Positions 6,734 through 11,904 of a stretch of DNA of 11,904 nt are shown in pieces; within the stretch, counting starts at the first letter, position 1, and every line of letters starts with the position of its first letter. Made by a program: the position numbers and the translations under genes. The stretch comes from Coxiellaceae bacterium (GTDB lineage Bacteria > Pseudomonadota > Gammaproteobacteria > Coxiellales > Coxiellaceae). The stretch covers positions 1 to 11,904 of the forward strand of contig JABABC010000160.1 of the NCBI GenBank assembly GCA_014238445.1, in the 5' to 3' direction. The notes beneath the pieces were generated by a model. The model saw nothing but the letters and a program-made list of their open reading frames with translations. It was not told the DNA's origin and ran no database searches.

Positions 6734-7420
6734 TTATGTTGATTGGGGTAACTCCCATTCAATGGGAGTATGTCCTTGTCTCACTAGCCAGTCATTAGCT
6801 TGAGAAAAGTGTTGGCATGTGAGAAATCCGCGATGCGCTGATAAGGGGGAGGGGTGAGGTGCCATGAGTGCGTGATGATGTGTGTTTGTAATGATTTGAG
6901 CTTTTTTTTGCGCGTGTTTCCCCCAGAGTAAAAAGAGGATCGGTTTAGGGTGGTGATTTAAATAATCTATCGCTGCATCAGTGAATGTCTGCCACCCGAT
7001 GTGAGTATGAGAACCGGCATGATGAGCTTCAACTGAGAGCGCTGTATTTAGAAGAAGTACACCTTGTTGAGCCCAAGCAGTTAAGTCACCTTCTTTAGCA
7101 GGAGGAATCGCTAAATCTGCTTTGAGTGCTTTAAAGACATTGCGTAACGACGGTGGCAGCGGTGTTCCTGATTGAACGGAAAAGGATAAGCCATGGGCTT
7201 GTCCGGGGCCGTGGTAGGGGTCTTGGCCAATCAGTACGACTTTAACTGAGGAGAAAGAAGTCAGTTGAAAGGCATTAAAGCGCTCATGAGCGGCTGGGTA
7301 GAGGGTCACACCGTCGGCAGCTTGCTGGTTCAGGTAGGACTCCATCGTCTGGAAATAGGGCTTTTGCTTTTCTTGTGCGAGCAGGTTATCCCAGGTGTGT
7401 GTGGTTGTGAGTTGTGTCAT
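6734..7420 (-). CDS. ung: Uracil-DNA glycosylase
   Basis: Ung removes uracil from DNA to begin base-excision repair. The 228-residue protein is almost exactly the length of the E. coli enzyme and aligns throughout. It has the water-activating loop GQDPYHGPGQAHGLSFS (65-81) with catalytic Asp67, the uracil-recognition segment LLLNTALSV (122-130) with Asn125, and the DNA-intercalation loop HPSPLSAHRGF (189-199) with His189. The start is supported by alignment of MTQLTTTHTWDNLLAQEKQKPYF with family N-termini, although its ribosome site is weak (TGAG). It begins 10 bp after the rlpA stop, so it is probably co-transcribed with rlpA and possibly translated after it. A hairpin follows the stop codon. 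Confidence 0.99.
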   Translation of the reverse strand: MTQLTTTHTWDNLLAQEKQKPYFQTMESYLNQQAADGVTLYPAAHERFNAFQLTSFSSVKVVLIGQDPYHGPGQAHGLSFSVQSGTPLPPSLRNVFKALKADLAIPPAKEGDLTAWAQQGVLLLNTALSVEAHHAGSHTHIGWQTFTDAAIDYLNHHPKPILFLLWGKHAQKKAQIITNTHHHALMAPHPSPLSAHRGFLTCQHFSQANDWLVRQGHTPIEWELPQST

Positions 7421-7430
7421 AGGTGCTCAG

Positions 7431-8273
7431 TTAGCTAATCACCGTTACGGCTTCTTGGTGGCCTGCTTGATGTAATTGATCCAGCAAATGATCGGATTCT
7501 CCAACACCCTTGAGTGGGCCAATTTGCACCAGGTAGAGTGTGTGGGTGGTCATATGCTTTTCCTGAATGCGGACATGTTGATGTGTCAGTTGGCTCATTT
7601 CTTGCTGTAAATGGGTGGCATTATGTTGATCATGAAATGCACCGACTTGCAGGTAGAGTTGGGGGTTGTTGGGTGTCTGAGTGGCGTGATTGATAGGGGA
7701 GGAGCTCTGTACCGACGTGCTCGCCAGCATATGTTGTGGTGCCTCAGTAATGGTTTTGACCTCAACTAACGCGGTGCCTTTTTTAGAAAAGCCCAGTTTA
7801 GTGGCAGCTGCATAAGAGAGGTCAATAATGCGATTAGGAGCAAAAGGACCTCGGTCATTCACGCGAACAATGATGCTGTGACCATTTTCTAAGTTGGTGA
7901 CTTCAGCATAACAAGGAATCGGTAGTTCAGGACTGGCAGCGGTCATCGCAAGCATGTCATAGGGTTCGCGACTGGAGGTCAAGCGTCCATGAAACTTGGT
8001 GCCATACCATGAAGCGATGCCTTTCTTTTGGTAGCCGTCTGCTGTTGGAAGTACATAGTAACGTTTCCCTGCAATAACGTATGAGGGCGGGTTACCGTAT
8101 CGACTTTTGGGTTCTTTATGAGGGGTGGGATTATGAATTTGACTGACATCGATGCTGTGTTTGGGTGGCCCGTCTTGTTGGACAGCGGTGCTGCATGCAT
8201 TGAGTAATAGCGATATCATGACGGTTATCAGTGTTATTTTAAAGCGGTTTAAAAATAGGCATTGTGCGCGCAT
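7431..8273 (-). CDS. rlpA: RlpA septal-ring lytic transglycosylase lipoprotein (DPBB + SPOR)
   Basis: RlpA is an outer-membrane lipoprotein that binds denuded septal peptidoglycan and, in Pseudomonas, cuts it during cell separation. The 280-residue product has a basic start, a hydrophobic segment (12-24) and the lipobox LLNAC ending at Cys27. After a Pro-rich linker comes the double-psi beta-barrel (about 84-175), with GIASWYGTKFHGRLTS (85-100), REPYD (102-106) and VRVNDRGPF (136-144). His95, Glu103 and Asp140 correspond to conserved acidic and histidine positions of the active cleft. A C-terminal SPOR domain (about 205-279) starts LYLQVGAF and binds septal glycans. The usual NGEPYD reads SREPYD here, a small deviation. 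An AAGGA site precedes the start. It heads a two-gene unit with ung. Confidence 0.96.
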   Translation of the reverse strand: MRAQCLFLNRFKITLITVMISLLLNACSTAVQQDGPPKHSIDVSQIHNPTPHKEPKSRYGNPPSYVIAGKRYYVLPTADGYQKKGIASWYGTKFHGRLTSSREPYDMLAMTAASPELPIPCYAEVTNLENGHSIIVRVNDRGPFAPNRIIDLSYAAATKLGFSKKGTALVEVKTITEAPQHMLASTSVQSSSPINHATQTPNNPQLYLQVGAFHDQHNATHLQQEMSQLTHQHVRIQEKHMTTHTLYLVQIGPLKGVGESDHLLDQLHQAGHQEAVTVIS

Positions 8274-8306
8274 GGAGCATCCTTGTCTTCCTGAAAATTA
8301 GCTGTC

Positions 8307-8334
8307 ATCATAGCGAATCCTAAAAAAGGTGCAA
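8307..8334 (-). promoter_or_regulatory. Putative sigma-70 promoter for rlpA-ung
   Basis: On the minus strand TTGCAC (8329-8334) and TATGAT (8307-8312) are spaced by 16 nt, with the -10 matching consensus at five of six positions. The start of transcription would fall about 25-30 nt before the rlpA ATG, leaving room for the AAGGA ribosome site. The -35 is only half matched. Confidence 0.45.
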
Positions 8335-8354
8335 GTTTTCACCTGAGGTTTCTT

Positions 8355-9095
8355 ATGTCACAAGCTCAATGGATTTACGGTTATCATGCCTTGCGTGTTG
8401 CGATGCAAACGTCTCCTCAGATAATTATGCAATTGTATGTGCAGTCAGGGCGACAAGATGCTCGTATGACAGTGATCCACCAGTTAGCAAACCAACAAGG
8501 TATTGCTATCGTAGAAACTCCTCTGGTTTCATTAAATCAAATGGCAAATGGTCAAGTGCATCAAGGTATGATTGCTCAAACTCAGGATCAAGTGCGTTAC
8601 TCCGAGCAGGACTTGCCAACTATTTTATCCGATGAAGTATCGCCTTTACTGTTGTTACTGGATAGCTTGCAGGACCCTCATAACTTAGGTGCCTGTTTGC
8701 GAAGCGCTAATGCCTTTAATGTTTGTGCAGTGATAGCACCGAAAGATCGAGCAGTGGGTATGACGCCGGTTGTTGAAAAAGTGGCTTGTGGCGCCGCAGC
8801 GCTGACTCCTTTTATTCCCGTTACCAATTTAGTCAGAACCATGCAGTGGTTAAAAAAACAAGGGGTGTGGATCGTTGGAACAGATGATCAATCCACGGAT
8901 GAGATAACTGCGTTAGATCTAAAAGGACCAATGGCTGTTGTGATGGGCAATGAAGGTAGTGGGATGCGACGACTGGTTCGTGAGCAATGCGATTTCTTAG
9001 CGCGCATTGATTTGCCTGGGGATGTCAGTAGTTTGAATGTGTCAGTTGCAACGGGTATTTGTCTGCATGAGGTGCAGCGGCAGCGAGGACTGTAG
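8355..9095 (+). CDS. rlmB: 23S rRNA (guanosine-2251-2'-O)-methyltransferase RlmB
   Basis: RlmB is a SPOUT-class enzyme that uses S-adenosylmethionine to methylate the ribose of G2251 in the peptidyl-transferase P-loop of 23S rRNA. The 246-residue protein has the N-terminal RNA-binding substrate domain (about 4-78, WIYGYHALRVAM ... HQGMIA). The catalytic trefoil-knot domain follows, with motif 1 DPHNLGACLRSA (107-118), motif 2 GNEGSGMRR (198-206) and motif 3 SSLNVSVATG (225-234). Length and motifs match the E. coli enzyme (243). A GAGGT ribosome site lies 5 nt before ATG 8355. In enterics the gene follows rnr; here it stands alone, divergent from rlpA and convergent with suhB. A 5-bp AGGTG/CACCT inverted repeat (8327-8344) sits immediately before the ribosome site. 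Confidence 0.97.
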   Translation: MSQAQWIYGYHALRVAMQTSPQIIMQLYVQSGRQDARMTVIHQLANQQGIAIVETPLVSLNQMANGQVHQGMIAQTQDQVRYSEQDLPTILSDEVSPLLLLLDSLQDPHNLGACLRSANAFNVCAVIAPKDRAVGMTPVVEKVACGAAALTPFIPVTNLVRTMQWLKKQGVWIVGTDDQSTDEITALDLKGPMAVVMGNEGSGMRRLVREQCDFLARIDLPGDVSSLNVSVATGICLHEVQRQRGL

Positions 9096-9138
9096 TTTAA
9101 GCAAAGGTTGACGACAAAACGTTTCTGACTCACTGATA

Positions 9139-9154
9139 TGAAAAGCAGTTTTCA
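9139..9154. terminator. Weak symmetric hairpin between convergent rlmB and suhB
   Basis: TGAAAA and TTTTCA form a 6-bp stem around GCAG in the 79-bp gap between the convergent stop codons. Because A- and T-runs occupy the arms, it could act in both directions. The stem is AT-rich and weak, and nothing else in the gap looks like a terminator. Confidence 0.25.
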
Positions 9155-9174
9155 GATAAATAGCGTGATGTTCC

Positions 9175-9966
9175 TCAGTGTTTTTCATGTAGCGTTTTCA
9201 TGACGGAGTGAGCGAGTTGTTTGTGGATCTTAGGGTTGCCAGCAATGATGCAGCCATTGGAGAGGTAATCTTGTTCCCCATTAAAGTCACAGAGCATGCC
9301 TCCAGCTTCTTGAATGAGTAGCGCACCGGCAGCCATGTCCCAAGCTTTCAATGAAGGTTCCCAGAACCCATCCAGTCGGCCGCAAGCGACATAGGCGAGG
9401 TCTAATGCAGCGGAACCTGAGCGTCGAATGTCCGATGTTTGAGGGAGTATGTGTGAGAATGTGCTGAGATAAGGTGTGATGTGCTGTTTGTCACGAAAAG
9501 GGAAGCCGGTTCCAATCAACGCTAGTGATATCTGTGCGGTGTTGGAGACTCGCATGCGACGGTGGTTCAGTTGAGCGCCTGCGCCTTTGGTGGCTGTAAA
9601 GAGTTCATTACGAATAGGATCAAAAATGAGGCTCACAATCATTTCATCCTGTTTTTTGACGCCAATTGAAATGGAAAAGTGTGGAATACCATGGATGAAA
9701 TTGGTAGTCCCGTCTAAAGGGTCGATGATCCAGCAGTATTCGTCACCTTCTATTGAGCCATGTTCTTCTGCCAAGATGCTATGTGATGGGTAGGCTTGTT
9801 GGATGTGTTCTATAATGACTTCTTCGGCGAAGGTGTCGACGTTAGTTACGTAGTCATTGGTAGATTTTTCCGAGACGGTGATCCGATCTGGTTGGTCAAA
9901 AGCGCGCAAGATGTGTTTGCTCGCTTGGCGAGAGGCTTGTAAGGCAATCGTGAGCATGGGGTGCAT
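9175..9966 (-). CDS. suhB: Inositol-1-monophosphatase family protein SuhB
   Basis: SuhB belongs to the magnesium-dependent inositol monophosphatase family. In E. coli it also joins the ribosomal-RNA antitermination complex and helps ribosome assembly. The 263-residue product has the family metal-binding residues: AEEHG (66-70, Glu67), the signature DPLDGTTNF (82-90, Asp82 and Asp85) and WDMAAG (209-214, Asp210). The longer open frame reaches 10065, but MHPMLTIALQASRQA is the typical family start and is preceded by a GAGGAAA ribosome site and a promoter, so ATG 9966 is preferred. Its length agrees with E. coli SuhB (267). It is divergent from trmJ, an arrangement also known in enterics, and convergent with rlmB, another ribosome-related gene. 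Confidence 0.96.
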   Translation of the reverse strand: MHPMLTIALQASRQASKHILRAFDQPDRITVSEKSTNDYVTNVDTFAEEVIIEHIQQAYPSHSILAEEHGSIEGDEYCWIIDPLDGTTNFIHGIPHFSISIGVKKQDEMIVSLIFDPIRNELFTATKGAGAQLNHRRMRVSNTAQISLALIGTGFPFRDKQHITPYLSTFSHILPQTSDIRRSGSAALDLAYVACGRLDGFWEPSLKAWDMAAGALLIQEAGGMLCDFNGEQDYLSNGCIIAGNPKIHKQLAHSVMKTLHEKH

Positions 9967-9995
9967 GGTGTTTCCTCTGACTATGAATTGCGCCA

Positions 9996-10023
9996 AGCAT
10001 AGCAAAACGGGCACAGGATGCAA
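9996..10023 (-). promoter_or_regulatory. Extended -10 sigma-70 promoter for suhB
   Basis: On the minus strand TTGCAT (10018-10023) and TATGCT (9996-10001) are spaced by 16 nt, and TGC immediately before the -10 gives an extended -10 motif. Transcription would start about 20-25 nt before ATG 9966, just leaving the GAGGAAA ribosome site in the leader. This supports the shorter suhB start. Confidence 0.5.
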
Positions 10024-10101
10024 CCTCGAGCTAAGACTGGTGGAATGCGTCGGATTATTGTACATTGCGCTTTTTATTAAGCTCTATTGGGTGAAGATTG
10101 T

Positions 10102-10113
10102 CGATCTTGATCG
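10102..10113. promoter_or_regulatory. Short inverted repeat before trmJ ribosome site
   Basis: CGATC and GATCG are separated by two thymines and end one base before the GAGGAA ribosome site of trmJ. As DNA it could be a small operator; as RNA the 2-nt loop is too tight for the full stem. It carries two GATC sites. Confidence 0.15.
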
Positions 10114-10126
10114 TGAGGAATCAGTG

Positions 10127-10852
10127 ATGTTACAGAATGCCCGTATTGTTCTTGTTGAACCAACGCACCCCGGAAACATTGGGGCTGCTGCTAGGGCTAT
10201 GAAAACTATGGGCTTATCACAGCTTTATCTTGTGAATCCTCGGTGTACCCTGGATCAGAGGGCTATGCAGATGGCTGCTGGAGCGGATGATCTGTTGCAG
10301 GGTGCCTGTGTGGTTGATTCCATGTCCGAGGCATTACGAGACGTGGAGTTTGCTTTCGCTACCAGTGCGCGTCAACGATCCTTGGAATGGCCTTTATGCA
10401 CGCCACGTGAGTGTGCTGAACAAGCCGTTAAGTCGTTGCATGCGCCTGTCGCCTTTGTGTTTGGTCGAGAGCATGCGGGGTTGACCAATGATGAGCTGGC
10501 CGTGTGTCAGTCACATGTCCATATCAATACGGATGAAACGTTTTCTTCTTTAAACTTAGCAGCAGCTGTTCAAGTTATCTGTTATGAACTTCGTGTAGCG
10601 AGCCGATCTGATCAGCTCTCTGTGTTATCTAGGACAGAAATATCTGATCCCGGTGAGGCGTGGGCCAGTGGAGAAGAGGTGGTTCATTTCATGGACCATA
10701 TGGAGCAGGTGCTTATTAAATTGAACGTTTTAGACCCTAAACACCCTAAGTTGTTAATGCGCCGATTGTACCGTTTATTCCATCGCTCTCGCTTAAAAAA
10801 GAATGAGATCAATATCTTAAGAGGTGTATTTAAAGCATTAGATAACAAGTGA
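10127..10852 (+). CDS. trmJ: tRNA (cytidine/uridine-32-2'-O)-methyltransferase TrmJ
   Basis: TrmJ is a SPOUT methyltransferase that uses S-adenosylmethionine to methylate the ribose of residue 32 in the anticodon loop of several tRNAs. The 241-residue protein (E. coli 246) has motif 1 VEPTHPGNIGAAARAM (10-25, with Asn17 and Arg23), motif 2 FGREHAGLTNDEL (112-124) and motif 3 SSLNLAAAVQVICYELR (140-156). A C-terminal dimerisation helical extension (about 183-241) follows. The open frame extends upstream to 9857 across the suhB start, but ATG 10127 aligns with family starts and has GAGGAA 6 nt upstream, so the shorter form is chosen. It is divergent from suhB, as in many gammaproteobacteria. 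The isc genes that often follow are absent; an OPT transporter follows instead. No clear promoter was seen. Confidence 0.96.
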   Translation: MLQNARIVLVEPTHPGNIGAAARAMKTMGLSQLYLVNPRCTLDQRAMQMAAGADDLLQGACVVDSMSEALRDVEFAFATSARQRSLEWPLCTPRECAEQAVKSLHAPVAFVFGREHAGLTNDELAVCQSHVHINTDETFSSLNLAAAVQVICYELRVASRSDQLSVLSRTEISDPGEAWASGEEVVHFMDHMEQVLIKLNVLDPKHPKLLMRRLYRLFHRSRLKKNEINILRGVFKALDNK

Positions 10853-10868
10853 TATGTAGGTTTCTACC

Positions 10869-10893
10869 TTTACAGTGGTTTTTTGTGTATAAT
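10869..10893 (+). promoter_or_regulatory. Possible promoter for the OPT transporter gene
   Basis: A perfect TATAAT (10888-10893) lies 35 nt before the GTG start. TTTACA (10869-10874) resembles a -35 but is only 13 nt away, shorter than normal, so the -35 assignment is doubtful. A GTGTGT stretch precedes the -10, offset from the extended -10 motif. Confidence 0.4.
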
Positions 10894-10928
10894 CGCTCTG
10901 CATTTAATTAGCATAAGCGAGTGACAGT

Positions 10929-11904
10929 GTGAGTGAGTCGAATTCCGTTCTTAAGCCTTATATTCCCGCGAGTGAATCTTTACCTGAATTAACCTTTAAA
11001 GTGATTGTGCTCTCCATTGTGTTGGCTTGTATTTTAGCTGGAGCGAATTGTTATTTAGCGTTAAAAGTCGGGACAACCATTTCGGCATCCATACCTGCGT
11101 CTGTCATCTCGATAGGTATTCTGCGTTTTTTTAAACGATCTAATATTTTAGAAAGCACGATGGTTCAAACGGCAGCCTCTGCCGGTGAGGGTGTGGCCGC
11201 AGCGGTGTCTTTTGTTTTACCAGCTATGATTTTGTTGCACTATTGGCAGCACTTTCCTTATTGGCAAACACTGATGATAACCATGTTGGGCGGTGTGTTA
11301 GGTGTTTTATTCTCAGTGCCCTTGCGCCGTGTCTTGTTGAATATCCCAACCTTACGATTCCCTGAAGGCACTGCTATTGGTAAAGTCCTCACGGCTTGTG
11401 CAGATGGTGGCGGCGATTTAGGTGCTTTATGTTGGGGTGCTTTAGTAGGCGGTGTAGTGAGTTTTTGTCAAGCAGGACTTCAAATCTTCTCAGACTCGCT
11501 GCAAGTATGGTTTCGCGTGGGGCCAACATTGATGGGTCTGGGTGTTGGGTATAATCCAGCATTAGTGGCCGCCGGTTACATTATCGGAATTGAGGTGGGT
11601 TTGAGTTTGTTGGCCGGTGTCGTTGTCGGGTGGGTTGTTCTGATGCCTGCGCTATTTTTATACTTTGGTTTGCCTGCTGGTGGCTCTGTGCACGGCGTGT
11701 ATGGTGATGTGATGGAAATGTGGTCGTCGCATTTACGTTTTGTGGGAGTTGGGGTCATGCTTGTCGGGGGTGTATGGACCTTATTAAGGCTGATAAAACC
11801 GTTACTGGATGGTTGGCAGACTCCAATTAAACGTAAGTCATCGCATGTCGCAACAACACGTGAGCGAACGGATAAAGATATTCCTGGTATTTGGATTATA
11901 GTCG
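10929..11904 (+). CDS. OPT-family oligopeptide/metal-chelate transporter, C-terminus beyond window
   Basis: This is a polytopic inner-membrane transporter of the OPT family, whose members move oligopeptides or metal-siderophore/nicotianamine complexes, probably with protons. The true substrate cannot be told from sequence. The 325 visible residues run off the right edge; bacterial members usually exceed 600, so about half is seen. Typical segments are the first membrane helix leading into GANCYLALKVGTTISASIP (38-56), then QTAASAGEGVAAAVSFVLPA (from about residue 80), RFPEGTAIGKVLTACADGG, and repeated Gly-rich helices including PALVAAGYIIGIEVG. The GTG at 10929 is the only plausible start, because an in-frame TAA lies at 10914-10916 and no ATG or other start is between. 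Its ribosome site is weak (GCGAGTG). It lies 76 bp after trmJ and appears to have its own promoter. Confidence 0.93.
   Translation, partial: MSESNSVLKPYIPASESLPELTFKVIVLSIVLACILAGANCYLALKVGTTISASIPASVISIGILRFFKRSNILESTMVQTAASAGEGVAAAVSFVLPAMILLHYWQHFPYWQTLMITMLGGVLGVLFSVPLRRVLLNIPTLRFPEGTAIGKVLTACADGGGDLGALCWGALVGGVVSFCQAGLQIFSDSLQVWFRVGPTLMGLGVGYNPALVAAGYIIGIEVGLSLLAGVVVGWVVLMPALFLYFGLPAGGSVHGVYGDVMEMWSSHLRFVGVGVMLVGGVWTLLRLIKPLLDGWQTPIKRKSSHVATTRERTDKDIPGIWIIV

Noticed and set aside
8283..8311. Possible rlmB promoter TTGTCT-17-CATCAT
   Set aside because: Both boxes match consensus at only four of six positions, so it is too weak to list as a feature.
9967..10065. N-terminal extension of suhB upstream of 9966
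   Set aside because: The added 33 residues do not match family N-termini, and both a good ribosome site and an extended -10 promoter point to ATG 9966.
9857..10126. N-terminal extension of trmJ across the suhB start
   Set aside because: The extension is antisense to suhB, does not resemble TrmJ, and ATG 10127 has a clear GAGGAA site.
10857..10877. Short inverted repeats (GTAG/CTAC, AGGT/ACCT) after trmJ as a terminator
   Set aside because: The stems are only 4 bp and mutually exclusive, so a terminator is not supported.
11676..11683. Chi-like GCTGGTGG, also present at 1190-1197
   Set aside because: Eight-base matches are expected by chance and the Chi sequence of this organism is unknown.

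Overview
This window looks like a chromosomal segment of a gammaproteobacterium. It holds mostly conserved housekeeping genes plus a few accessory ones. Two blocks support this. The first is leuS-lptE-holA on the minus strand, a block known from enterics and other gammaproteobacteria. The second is the divergent suhB/trmJ pair. Moderate base composition, an OPT-family transporter and a degenerate conjugation-type (TraI/MobH-like) protein would fit the Legionella/Coxiella side of the class, but that placement is only an impression.

Layout. Positions 1-3769 (minus strand) carry leuS, then lptE, then a holA gene cut by the left edge, tightly packed with an 11-nt overlap between lptE and holA. 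Positions 3770-4048 are the longest intergenic stretch; it is divergent and contains a perfect 14-bp palindrome. Positions 4049-5260 (plus) encode a 403-residue protein built like the N- and C-terminal domains of MobH/TraI_2 relaxases, but without their usual histidines. Positions 5283-6572 (minus) hold a peptide deformylase followed by a CPBP-type membrane protease homologue, both with altered active-site motifs. Positions 6734-8273 (minus) hold rlpA followed by ung. Positions 8355-9095 (plus) are rlmB, convergent with suhB (9175-9966, minus). trmJ (10127-10852, plus) is divergent from suhB. From 10929 an OPT-family transporter runs off the right edge.

How the genes work together. Most of the content serves translation and its quality: leucyl-tRNA charging, N-terminal deformylation, 23S rRNA and tRNA 2'-O-methylation, and SuhB. 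Added to this are envelope biogenesis (LptE, RlpA), DNA replication and repair (HolA, Ung) and membrane functions (CPBP protein, OPT transporter). No tRNA, rRNA, CRISPR array, insertion sequence or complete mobile element was seen. The most unusual item is the stand-alone MobH-like protein in a housekeeping neighbourhood. The altered deformylase and CPBP protein come next, together with the OPT gene occupying the position downstream of trmJ where many gammaproteobacteria have the isc genes.
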